Shown here piece after piece: positions 1 through 6,558 of a DNA stretch of 12,031 bases (position 1 is its first letter; each line of letters begins with the position of its first letter). The notes beneath the pieces are model-generated. The model was not told where the DNA came from. It ran no database searches and was given only the letters and a program-made list of their open reading frames with translations. The stretch is from Acetobacteraceae bacterium (GTDB lineage Bacteria; Pseudomonadota; Alphaproteobacteria; Acetobacterales; Acetobacteraceae). Location of the stretch: contig DAHWBL010000446.1 in NCBI GenBank assembly GCA_027323595.1, positions 1 to 12,031 of the forward strand. The letters are read 5' to 3'. The translations under genes were made by a program, and so were the position numbers.

Positions 1-919
1 GCGACAGCCCCGAGGCCGCATCCAGCCGAGGCGCCCGCCGCCAGCCGCCATCGATCACGACGCGCACCCCCGGCACGGTCAACGACGTCTCGGCGATCGA
101 TGTGGCCAGCACCACCCGCCGCCCTCCCGCCGCATCGGGGCGCAACGCCAGATCCTGCTGCGCCACCGGCAGTTCGCCATGCAGCGGCAACACCACCGCC
201 CCGCAACCCGCCAACGCCGCCTGCGTCCGCACGATCTCGCCCATGCCCGGCAGGAACGCCAACACGTCGCCCTCCTCGGCGGCCAGCACCCCACGCACCG
301 CGGCCGCCATCGCCTCGGGCAATGCGCGCGGCCCGGCGATGTCGCGCGCCGCATGCCGCACCCGCACCGCAAACATCCGGCCCGCGCTGTGCACCACACG
401 CGCGCCCATCAGACGCGACAACGCCGCCGCATCCGCGGTGGCCGACATCGCCACCAGCCGCAGATCGGGCCGAAACTCCCGCTGCACCTCCAGACAGAAC
501 GCCAGCGCCAGATCGCCCTCGACCGCGCGTTCATGCACCTCGTCGAGAATCACGCACGCCACGCCCTCCAGCCCGGGATCGGCCAGCATCCGCCGCACCA
601 GCAGCCCCTCGGTCACCACCTCGATGCGCGTTGCCGCCGACATCGCCCGATCCAGCCGCGTGCTGTACCCGACTGTCTGGCCGACCTGCTCGCCGATCAA
701 CGACGCCATCCGCGCCGCCGCCGCCCGCGTCGCCAGCCGTCGCGGCTCCAGCATCACGATGCGCTGATCCCCCCGCCACGGCGCCTCCAGCAGCGCCAGC
801 GGCACCAGCGTCGTCTTGCCCGCCCCCGGCGGCGCGGTGAGCACAACGTTGCCGCCCTCCGCCAGCCTGGCCAGCAGCTCGGGCAGAACGTCGCGAACCG
901 GAAGATCAGGCAGAATCAT
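1..919 (-). CDS. hrpB: ATP-dependent RNA helicase HrpB, N-terminal part (cut by window edge)
   Basis: This reading frame is open from ATG at 919 to the left window edge and gives 306 residues; the rest of the protein (HrpB proteins are usually about 800 residues) lies outside. Visible superfamily 2 helicase motifs are Walker A PPGAGKTT (GAGKT at 32-36), the DEVH box (126-129, followed by ER), the SAT motif (159-161, in VAMSATAD) and the ATSIAETSLTVPGV stretch near residue 280 that is typical of DEAH/HrpB motif V. The opening, LPVRDVLPELLARL just before the Walker A strand, matches the usual HrpB N-terminus and supports this ATG, although the ribosome binding site is weak. HrpB is a DEAH-type helicase of poorly defined role; its RNA activity is inferred from the family. 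It is transcribed away from the ScsB-like gene. Identification is strong; completeness cannot be judged. Confidence 0.93.
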   Translation of the reverse strand, partial: MILPDLPVRDVLPELLARLAEGGNVVLTAPPGAGKTTLVPLALLEAPWRGDQRIVMLEPRRLATRAAAARMASLIGEQVGQTVGYSTRLDRAMSAATRIEVVTEGLLVRRMLADPGLEGVACVILDEVHERAVEGDLALAFCLEVQREFRPDLRLVAMSATADAAALSRLMGARVVHSAGRMFAVRVRHAARDIAGPRALPEAMAAAVRGVLAAEEGDVLAFLPGMGEIVRTQAALAGCGAVVLPLHGELPVAQQDLALRPDAAGGRRVVLATSIAETSLTVPGVRVVIDGGWRRAPRLDAASGLS

Positions 920-957
920 CGTCAAACTGGCGGCCCATCGATGGATGCATGGCCTTA

Positions 958-1004
958 GAGCAACATCGCGCGGACCGGAATCGGTCTGGGCGATAAAGTT
1001 GCTC
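958..1004. repeat. Long imperfect palindrome (hairpin/cruciform), probable intergenic repeat unit
   Basis: The arms GAGCAAC (958-964) and GTTGCTC (998-1004) are perfectly complementary. Inside them ATCGC (965-969) pairs with GCGAT (990-994), and CGGACCG (971-977) pairs with CGGTCTG (982-988) with one G-T pair, around a GAAT loop (978-981). Only one mismatch (970/989) and an AAA bulge (995-997) break the stem. There is no T tract, so it does not look like an intrinsic terminator. It lies between the divergent starts of hrpB and the ScsB-like gene, 38 bases upstream of the hrpB ATG. A REP-like dispersed element is my inference. Confidence 0.6.
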
Positions 1005-1017
1005 GCTCATCATATTC

Positions 1018-1071
1018 CTGGAGCGGTTTCACAGCGTCGATGCCGATGACGGTCAAGGCGAACCGCTCCAG
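1018..1071. repeat. 11-bp perfect inverted repeat enclosing a 32-base spacer, second palindrome of the pair
   Basis: CTGGAGCGGTT (1018-1028) and AACCGCTCCAG (1061-1071) are exact reverse complements, separated by 32 bases. Within the spacer CGTC (1035-1038) can pair with GACG (1048-1051). It starts only 13 bases after the palindrome at 958-1004, so the two together make a roughly 115-bp structured block in the divergent gap. It could be a repeat element or a large operator; no T tract supports a terminator. Confidence 0.6.
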
Positions 1072-1128
1072 CCACCATGGCCGGCCTTGCACAGGGCGCA
1101 TGCTGTCGATCCGGCCGGGACGGTCTAT

Positions 1129-3162
1129 ATGGTGGTCATGCTCCGCCTTTCCTCCGTGCTGCTCGCGCTGCTGCTCGCCGCCCCGGCCTCGGCGCTGGAA
1201 TCGAGCGCCGTCGTCAGCCCGCGCACCACCGCCACCCTGGTCAGCGACCAGGACGCGATCGTGCCCGGCGCACCGCTGCGGCTTGGCCTGCGACTGCGGC
1301 TCGCGCCCGGCTGGCACAGCTACTGGCAGAACCCCGGTGACGCCGGCCTGCCCGCTGAGCTCAGCCTCACCCTGCCCGCCGGCACCGCCGGCCCGATCGC
1401 CTGGCCCACCCCCGAGGTCCAGCACGAAGGCCCGCTGGTCACCTACGGCTACACCGGCGATCTGCTGCTGCCGGTCCAGATCACCGGTGCCGCCCCCGGA
1501 CACATCACCGCGAGCGCGAGCTGGCTCGCCTGCCGCGACATCTGCATCCCCGAGGAAGCCAGCCTCAGCCTCGACATCCCCTCCGGCTCCGCACCCTCGG
1601 CGGCAGACGCCGCCCGGTTCGCCGCCGCCGATCAGAACACGCCCCGCCCCGCGCCCTTCACCGCGCAGATCGGGCCGGACAGCGTCCTGCGCGTCACCGG
1701 CCTTCCCGCCGCGCCGGTGCGCGCCGCCCGCTTCATCCCCGACCGCCCCGACCTCGTCCGCAATGCCGCGCCACAGCCGCTGGCAACCGCCCCGGGCATG
1801 CTGACCCTCGCGCTCTCCCGCCCGGATCACCCCGCCGAGGGCCCGCTGTCGGGCCTGCTCCTGCTCACCGACGCCGCCGGGCAGAGCAGCGCGCTCACCA
1901 TCACCGCGACACCGGTCGCCACCACCGCCCCGGCGGCCACGCCCGCGCCGAACGACCAAAGTACCACCTGGCCCGCCATTCTAGCCCTCGGCCTGCTCGG
2001 CGGGCTCATCCTCAACCTGATGCCCTGCGTGTTTCCGGTGCTGGCCATGAAGGCGCTCGGCTTCGCCCGGCTCGCCGGCGCCCGGCGGCGGCAGGTGCGC
2101 GGCGAGGCGCTGTCCTACACTCTCGGTGTCCTGCTCAGCTTCGCCGCCCTCGGCGGCCTGCTGCTGGCGCTGCGTGACGCTGGCGCCGCCGTTGGCTGGG
2201 GGCTGCAATTCTCCTCGCCGGCGGCGGTGGCGGCGATGGCCTGGGTGCTGTTCGCCGTCGGTCTCAATCTCTCCGGCCTGCTTGCGGTGAGCGGCCGCCT
2301 CGCCGGGCTTGGCGCGGGCCTCGCCAGTCGCGGCGGCCACGCCGGCAGCTTCTTCACCGGCCTGCTGGCGGTGCTGGTCGCCACCCCCTGCACCGCCCCG
2401 TTCATGGCCACCGCGCTGGCCGCCGCCGCCACCGCGCCGCCGGCCCTGGCGATGGCATGCTTCCTCAGCATCGGCCTCGGCCTTGCCGCGCCAACCTTGC
2501 TGTTCGCCGTGATCCCGTCCCTGTCGGACCACCTGCCCCGGCCCGGCCGCTGGATGGACCTGCTGCGGCAGGCCCTGGCCTTCCCGATGTACGGCTCGGT
2601 GGTCTGGCTGGTCTGGGTGATCAGCCAGCAGACCGGCCCGACCGGCGTGCTGATCGCGCTGATCGGGCTGCTGCTGCTGGGCATCATCGCCTGGCTGCTG
2701 TCGCTGCGGGCGGGGCTCGCGCGCATCCTCGCCGCCACCGCCGTGGTCGGCCTCGCCGCCCTGCTGGTCACGCTCACCGCCACCACGCCCGCGCCCGCCG
2801 GCACCACCATGGCCCAGGACCAGGCGGCGGAACCCTTCTCGCCCGACCGCCTCGCCAGCCTGCGCGCCCAGGGCCGGCCGGTCTTCGTCAACCTGACCGC
2901 CGCCTGGTGTGTCACCTGCCTGGTCAATGAGCGGATCGCCCTCGACCAGCCCGAGGTCCACGCCGCCTTCGCCCGGCACGACATCGCCTACCTGCTCGGC
3001 GACTGGACCCGCCAGGACCCGATCATCACCAGCTTTCTGCGCTCGCGCCATCGCGACGGCGTGCCGCTCTATCTGTTCTACCCCGCGGGCGCCGCCGCAC
3101 CCATCGAGCTGCCGCAAATCCTGACCCCGGCCGGCGTGTTGCGGGTACTCGAAGGCGGCTGA
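1129..3162 (+). CDS. scsB: ScsB/DsbD-type transmembrane thiol:disulfide interchange protein
   Basis: The predicted product is an inner-membrane reductase that passes electrons from cytoplasmic thioredoxin to periplasmic thiol proteins. The 677-residue protein begins with a signal peptide (hydrophobic SSVLLALLLAAP, likely cut after APASA at residue 22). The N-terminal periplasmic domain carries WLACRDICIPEE with C135 and C139, a hallmark of ScsB-like proteins. A multi-helix DsbD-type membrane core (about 284-555) holds the paired cysteines C300 (NLMPCVFP) and C421 (VATPCTAPF). The C-terminal thioredoxin-like domain has the redox motif CVTC (594-597, in AAWCVTC). All three cysteine pairs are present, so it looks active. 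ATG 1129 is chosen because GGGA at 1117-1120 is well spaced; ATG 1138 is an alternative and ATG 1087 would disrupt the signal peptide. No scsA, scsC or scsD gene is adjacent. Confidence 0.9.
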   Translation: MVVMLRLSSVLLALLLAAPASALESSAVVSPRTTATLVSDQDAIVPGAPLRLGLRLRLAPGWHSYWQNPGDAGLPAELSLTLPAGTAGPIAWPTPEVQHEGPLVTYGYTGDLLLPVQITGAAPGHITASASWLACRDICIPEEASLSLDIPSGSAPSAADAARFAAADQNTPRPAPFTAQIGPDSVLRVTGLPAAPVRAARFIPDRPDLVRNAAPQPLATAPGMLTLALSRPDHPAEGPLSGLLLLTDAAGQSSALTITATPVATTAPAATPAPNDQSTTWPAILALGLLGGLILNLMPCVFPVLAMKALGFARLAGARRRQVRGEALSYTLGVLLSFAALGGLLLALRDAGAAVGWGLQFSSPAAVAAMAWVLFAVGLNLSGLLAVSGRLAGLGAGLASRGGHAGSFFTGLLAVLVATPCTAPFMATALAAAATAPPALAMACFLSIGLGLAAPTLLFAVIPSLSDHLPRPGRWMDLLRQALAFPMYGSVVWLVWVISQQTGPTGVLIALIGLLLLGIIAWLLSLRAGLARILAATAVVGLAALLVTLTATTPAPAGTTMAQDQAAEPFSPDRLASLRAQGRPVFVNLTAAWCVTCLVNERIALDQPEVHAAFARHDIAYLLGDWTRQDPIITSFLRSRHRDGVPLYLFYPAGAAAPIELPQILTPAGVLRVLEGG

Positions 3163-3175
3163 GCCCGCAGGCCTT
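3152..3175 (+). terminator. Weak candidate terminator overlapping the ScsB-like stop codon
   Basis: AAGGC (3152-3156) pairs with GCCTT (3171-3175), and GGC (3157-3159) with GCC (3163-3165) around the TGA stop codon. A moderately T-rich stretch, TTTCGTCCTTTC, follows. The 5-base bulge and broken T tract make this uncertain; readthrough into aat is equally possible. Confidence 0.25.
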
Positions 3176-3223
3176 TCGTCCTTTCGGCGCGCAAGAAGCT
3201 GGAGAACGGCACGCCCATGCCGG

Positions 3224-3229
3224 TATAGT
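3224..3229 (+). promoter_or_regulatory. Candidate -10 box (TATAGT) implying a leaderless aat transcript
   Basis: TATAGT matches five of six bases of the TATAAT consensus. It ends six bases before the aat ATG at 3236, so a start seven bases downstream would fall on the A of the ATG. No Shine-Dalgarno motif is visible in the 25 bases before the ATG, which fits leaderless initiation. There is no good -35 box at the expected distance, so this remains a suggestion. Confidence 0.35.
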
Positions 3230-3235
3230 CCGCCA

Positions 3236-3904
3236 ATGTCGCGCCGCACCTTCGAGGTCACCCCCCTGCTGATGTTGCGCGCCTATCAGGCGGGCCTGTT
3301 TCCCATGGCCGAAGCCCGGCGCGGCGACCGGCTTTATTGGCTCGATCCCGAAATGCGCGGCGTGCTGCCGCTCGACGGCTTCCATCTGCCCCGCCGGCTG
3401 CTGCGCACCGTCCTGTCGAACCATTTCGAGGTCAGCTCAGACCAGGATTTCACCGCCACCATCGCCGGCTGCGCCGCGCCCGCGCCAGGCCGCGACGAAA
3501 CCTGGATCAACCGCGAGATCGAGCATCTGTTCGGCGAGCTGTTCCGCATGGGCCACGCCCACACGGTGGAATGTCGCCACAACGGCGTCCTCGTCGGCGG
3601 GCTCTACGGCGTAAGCATCGGCGGCGTGTTCTTCGGCGAAAGCATGTTCAGCCGCACCCGCGACGCCTCCAAGGTCGCGCTCGTACACCTGGTCGCCCGC
3701 CTGCGCATCGCCGGCTTCACCCTGCTCGACACCCAGTTCGTCACCGACCACCTCGTCCAGTTCGGCGCGGTGGAAATCCCCCGTGACGACTACAAGGCGC
3801 GCCTTGCCGCCGCCGTGAGCCTTCCGGTGCCATGGACCGCCATGCCCGACCCGGCCCGCCTCGCCTCCGAGTTCCTGGCACTCGCCGGCCGGGCGGGCGG
3901 ATAA
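3236..3904 (+). CDS. aat: Leucyl/phenylalanyl-tRNA--protein transferase
   Basis: Aat transfers Leu or Phe from charged tRNA onto N-terminal Lys or Arg of proteins, creating N-degrons for ClpS/ClpAP in the cytoplasm. The 222-residue product shows the family pattern throughout: LLRAYQAGLFPMAE (12-25), YWLDPEMRGVLPLD (34-47), ETWIN (88-92), HTVECR (109-114), GGLYGVSIGGVFFGESMFSR (121-140), DASKVAL (143-149) and LLDTQFVTDHL (163-173). The length is close to the roughly 230 residues of well-studied members, so it is complete. It lies 73 bases after the ScsB-like gene and 84 bases before msrQ. There is no Shine-Dalgarno sequence before the ATG, so initiation may be leaderless or read through from upstream. 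Confidence 0.96.
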   Translation: MSRRTFEVTPLLMLRAYQAGLFPMAEARRGDRLYWLDPEMRGVLPLDGFHLPRRLLRTVLSNHFEVSSDQDFTATIAGCAAPAPGRDETWINREIEHLFGELFRMGHAHTVECRHNGVLVGGLYGVSIGGVFFGESMFSRTRDASKVALVHLVARLRIAGFTLLDTQFVTDHLVQFGAVEIPRDDYKARLAAAVSLPVPWTAMPDPARLASEFLALAGRAGG

Positions 3905-3905
3905 A

Positions 3906-3918
3906 ATCGCGCCGCGAT
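3906..3918. other. Short palindrome between aat and msrQ, possible operator
   Basis: ATCGCG, a single central C, then CGCGAT form a 13-base perfect palindrome one base after the aat stop codon. It is too compact for a good hairpin and has no T tract. It could be a protein-binding site for msrQ control, but such words arise easily by chance in GC-rich DNA. Confidence 0.15.
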
Positions 3919-3988
3919 GTATCAAAAGCTTCCCTTGCCGCGAACAGGCCATATCTGACCCATCGACCGGCATCGGAGCCTTTCACGC

Positions 3989-4873
3989 ATGAGCACCAGC
4001 ATCACCGCCGACCCGACCATCCGCGCCAAAACCGCCCGCGCGCCGCGCAAGCGCGCCCTCTGGCGTGACCCGCAGGGCCGCATCTCGGTGCTGAAATCGG
4101 TCACCCTCGCCGCCTTGTTCGTCCCGGCCGTCGTCATCGCCACCCAATGGTCGCTGGGGCTCGAAGGACCGCGCGCGACCACGCAGGTCATTCACGGCTT
4201 CGGCCTGTGGACGATCCGGCTGCTGTGGCTCACCTTGTTCATCTCACCGCTCGCCGCCACGCTGAACTGGCCACGGCTGCTGCTGATCCGGCGCATGCTG
4301 GGCGTCGCCTGCGCGCTCTACGGGGCCACCCATCTCTCGCTCTACATCTACGACCAGCAAGGCCAGGTGCTCGTCGTCGCCGCCGAGATCGCCAAACGCT
4401 TCTACCTCACCATCGGCTTCGTCGCCCTGCTCGGTCTCGGCGCGCTGGCCATCACCTCGACCGATGGCTGGGTACGCAAGCTGCGCGGCCGATGGGTCAC
4501 GCTGCACCGGCTGATCTACCCGATCGCGCTGCTCGCGCTGTGGCACATGGCGCTGCAATCCAAGGCCGACATCTCCGAAGCCGTCTGGATGGCCGGCCTG
4601 CTCAGCTTCCTGCTCGGCTGGCGCCTGCTCGCGCGTGCCTGGCGCACCCGCCAGCTCGCGCTCTGGCCGCTCGCGATCTCCGCAGGCCTGGTCGCCGCCC
4701 TTGCCGAGGCGGCCTGGTACGCGGTGCGCAACCATGTCGATCCGCTGCGCGTGCTGGCGATCAACATCGACCCCGACAACGGCATCCGCCCGCCGCTCGC
4801 CGCGGCTCTGCTGCTGGCCATGATCGCGACCGCCGCGATCGCCAGAACCCTCGCCCGACGCCGCGCCCGCTGA
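3989..4873 (+). CDS. msrQ: MsrQ-like haem b membrane subunit of the MsrPQ methionine sulfoxide reductase
   Basis: MsrQ (formerly YedZ) is an inner-membrane haem protein that passes electrons to the periplasmic molybdoenzyme MsrP, which repairs oxidised methionines. The 294-residue product has the ferric-reductase-like membrane core with probable haem ligands H69 (QVIHGFG), H115 (YGATHLSLY), H173 (TLHRLIY) and H186 (LWHMAL), plus the family signature LLIRRMLG (97-104). About 70 extra residues follow the core (from about 225) and contain two more hydrophobic stretches, making it longer than the 211-residue E. coli protein. GGAG at 3975-3978, ten bases before the ATG, supports the start. No msrP is visible next to it; the upstream neighbour is aat. 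The stop codon directly abuts the gltX stop on the other strand. Confidence 0.88.
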   Translation: MSTSITADPTIRAKTARAPRKRALWRDPQGRISVLKSVTLAALFVPAVVIATQWSLGLEGPRATTQVIHGFGLWTIRLLWLTLFISPLAATLNWPRLLLIRRMLGVACALYGATHLSLYIYDQQGQVLVVAAEIAKRFYLTIGFVALLGLGALAITSTDGWVRKLRGRWVTLHRLIYPIALLALWHMALQSKADISEAVWMAGLLSFLLGWRLLARAWRTRQLALWPLAISAGLVAALAEAAWYAVRNHVDPLRVLAINIDPDNGIRPPLAAALLLAMIATAAIARTLARRRAR

Positions 4874-6211
4874 TCAGGCCGCGGCGTCGCGCAACCGTTC
4901 GGCTACCCGCGCCCGGCCCATCAGCGGCAGCAACGCGGCCAGCTCGGGGCCGTGATCTTCACCGGTGAGAGCCAGCCGCAGCGGCGCGAACAACGCCCGC
5001 CCCTTGCGCCCGCTGCGCTGCTTCAACGCCTCGATCCAGTCCGACCAGACGCGCGGCGTCCAGGGCTCGGCCGGCAGACAGCCCAACGCCTCGGCCAGAA
5101 ACGCCGATTCGCCCTCGATCATCGGCGCCACGATGTCGCCGCTGACCACGTCCCACCAGCCACGCACCTCGTTCATCATGTCCAGATTGCCGCGCACCGC
5201 GTTCCAGAACGCCGCGGTGGCGCCCGGCGGCAACCGCTCGCGCACCTGCTCGAACTCAAGCCCGTGCAGCACCTTCGCGTTCACCGTCCGCAACTGCCCA
5301 CCATCGAACCGCGCCGGCGCATGGCCGAACCGCGACAGATCGAACTCCGCGGCAAGCTGCGCCATATCCGCCGGCACCGGTTCGGCACCGCTGCCCAGCC
5401 GCGCCAGATACGAGGTCAGCGCCCGCGGCTCGATGCCATCGCGCGCCAGCCCGCGCAGCGAGATCGAATCAAGACGCTTGGACAGTTTGCCGCCCTCCTC
5501 GTCCATCAACAGCGGCAGATGCCCGAATTTTATGTCACCGCCGCCCAGTGCCGCGATCAGATCGATCTGCACCCCGGTGTTGCTGATATGATCCTCACCG
5601 CGCAGCACATGGGTGATGCCGGTTTCGAGATCATCGACCACCGATGTAAAACTGTACAGTGGCGTTCCGTCCGCGCGGATCAGCACCGGGTCGGACATCG
5701 CGGTCAGCTTCACCGCGCGCCGCCCCAGCACCAGATCGTCCCACTCCACGCTCTTGTCGGAAAGTTTGAAGCGCCAATAGGGCGTCTTGCCGTTCGCCTC
5801 GGCCGTGGCGCGCTGCGCGGCGGTCATCCGCAGCATCGCGCGATCATAGATCGGCGGCTTGCCGATCCGCCGCCGCTGCTCGCGCTTGGAGCGCAGCTCC
5901 TCCTCGCTCTCGAAGCACGGATACAGCCGCCCCGCCGCGATCAGCCGGTCGGCCGCCGCGCGATACAGCTCCAGCCGTTCGGACTGCCGCAGGGTCTGGT
6001 CCCACGCGATGCCAAGCCAGCGCAGATCCTGCTCGATCGCGGCTTCATACTCGGCCCGGCTGCGCGCGACATCGGTGTCGTCGAAGCGCAGCAGAAAATG
6101 CCCGCCATGGCGCCGCGCGAGCAACGCATTGGCCAGCGCGATGCGCGCGTTGCCGACATGCAGATACCCGGTCGGGCTCGGCGCGAAACGCACCCGCATC
6201 GGCGCGCTCAT
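4874..6211 (-). CDS. gltX: Glutamyl-tRNA synthetase (short alphaproteobacterial type)
   Basis: This class I aminoacyl-tRNA synthetase charges tRNA with glutamate. The 445-residue protein shows RFAPSPTGYLHVGNAR (8-23), where HVGN replaces the HIGH/HIGG class I motif, then the FDDTD stretch, TPLYSFTSVVDD, HVLRGEDHISNT, and the KMSKS-equivalent KLSKR (242-246) in EEGGKLSKRLDS. The C-terminal anticodon-binding half is present, so it is complete. Many alphaproteobacteria carry two GluRS genes, and the HVGN form resembles the shorter one; whether a second gene exists cannot be seen here. The ATG overlaps the stop of the upstream 116-residue gene (ATGA at 6208-6211), indicating translational coupling at the end of the operon. 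M5 is a less likely start. No terminator space remains before msrQ. Confidence 0.95.
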   Translation of the reverse strand: MSAPMRVRFAPSPTGYLHVGNARIALANALLARRHGGHFLLRFDDTDVARSRAEYEAAIEQDLRWLGIAWDQTLRQSERLELYRAAADRLIAAGRLYPCFESEEELRSKREQRRRIGKPPIYDRAMLRMTAAQRATAEANGKTPYWRFKLSDKSVEWDDLVLGRRAVKLTAMSDPVLIRADGTPLYSFTSVVDDLETGITHVLRGEDHISNTGVQIDLIAALGGGDIKFGHLPLLMDEEGGKLSKRLDSISLRGLARDGIEPRALTSYLARLGSGAEPVPADMAQLAAEFDLSRFGHAPARFDGGQLRTVNAKVLHGLEFEQVRERLPPGATAAFWNAVRGNLDMMNEVRGWWDVVSGDIVAPMIEGESAFLAEALGCLPAEPWTPRVWSDWIEALKQRSGRKGRALFAPLRLALTGEDHGPELAALLPLMGRARVAERLRDAAA

Positions 6212-6558
6212 GACAGGTCTGCCCGCGGGTCGAGCGCACGCCAGTCGCGCTCCGCCTCGGTGACGCTGCGCGCCACGACATCATGCAGTTCGGCGGCACT
6301 GCGCCAGCCCTGCTCGCCGGCATCGATCACCTCGGCATCCTCGCCAAATGCAAACCAGGCGGCCAGCAATTCGGCGCCGTCCATGCCCGGCACGCGGCAT
6401 CGCTCGATGCTGTCGAACACGTAGGCGCGGGCAAAGGCGTTCGCCTGCATCAGCGTCGCGAACCCGGCCACCACCTCGACGACATTATCCTGCGAGGCGC
6501 CCGACAGATCGAGGATACGCACCTTCCAGCCGCCTTCGGGCGCGAACAGGTCGCTCAC
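6208..6558 (-). CDS. Conserved-looking small protein of unknown function between nadE and gltX
   Basis: I do not recognise this 116-residue protein. It is acidic and soluble-looking, with no signal peptide or membrane segment. It opens with WKVRILDLSG (11-20), then NVVEVV, and an alanine/phenylalanine-rich helix-like stretch ANAFARAYVFDSIERCR (39-55) with its single cysteine at 54; tryptophans lie at 11, 68, 85 and 106. It starts with GTG, overlapping the nadE stop (GTGA at 6555-6558), and its stop overlaps the gltX ATG (ATGA at 6208-6211). Being locked between two essential-type genes by 4-base overlaps strongly argues that it is really translated. A role linked to NAD synthesis or Glu-tRNA charging is only inference from position. 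Confidence 0.8.
   Translation of the reverse strand: MSDLFAPEGGWKVRILDLSGASQDNVVEVVAGFATLMQANAFARAYVFDSIERCRVPGMDGAELLAAWFAFGEDAEVIDAGEQGWRSAAELHDVVARSVTEAERDWRALDPRADLS

Noticed and set aside
100..958. Plus-strand open frames in the hrpB region
   Set aside because: Pro/Arg/Ala-rich translations opposite a clear helicase; shadow frames.
1003..1056. TTGACC and TATGAT on the minus strand as an hrpB promoter
   Set aside because: The boxes are more than 30 bases apart, far beyond the normal spacing; neither has a good partner at 17 bases.
1087..1131. TTGCAC and TATATG upstream of the ScsB-like gene as a promoter
   Set aside because: The spacing is 33 bases, about twice the usual 16-18, so they do not form one promoter.
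955..1959. 334-codon minus-strand frame running through the palindromes
   Set aside because: Its body is a Gly/Arg-rich shadow of the ScsB N-terminal domain; its C-terminal end merely translates the repeat region. It is unlikely to be expressed.
1981..3261. 426-codon minus-strand open frame opposite the ScsB-like gene
   Set aside because: Gly/Arg/Gln-rich translation without recognisable features; the plus strand encodes a full three-domain redox protein.
4952..6424. 490-codon plus-strand open frame antisense to gltX
   Set aside because: Low-complexity Arg/Gln/His-rich translation with no motif, fully opposite a clear GluRS gene; shadow frame.
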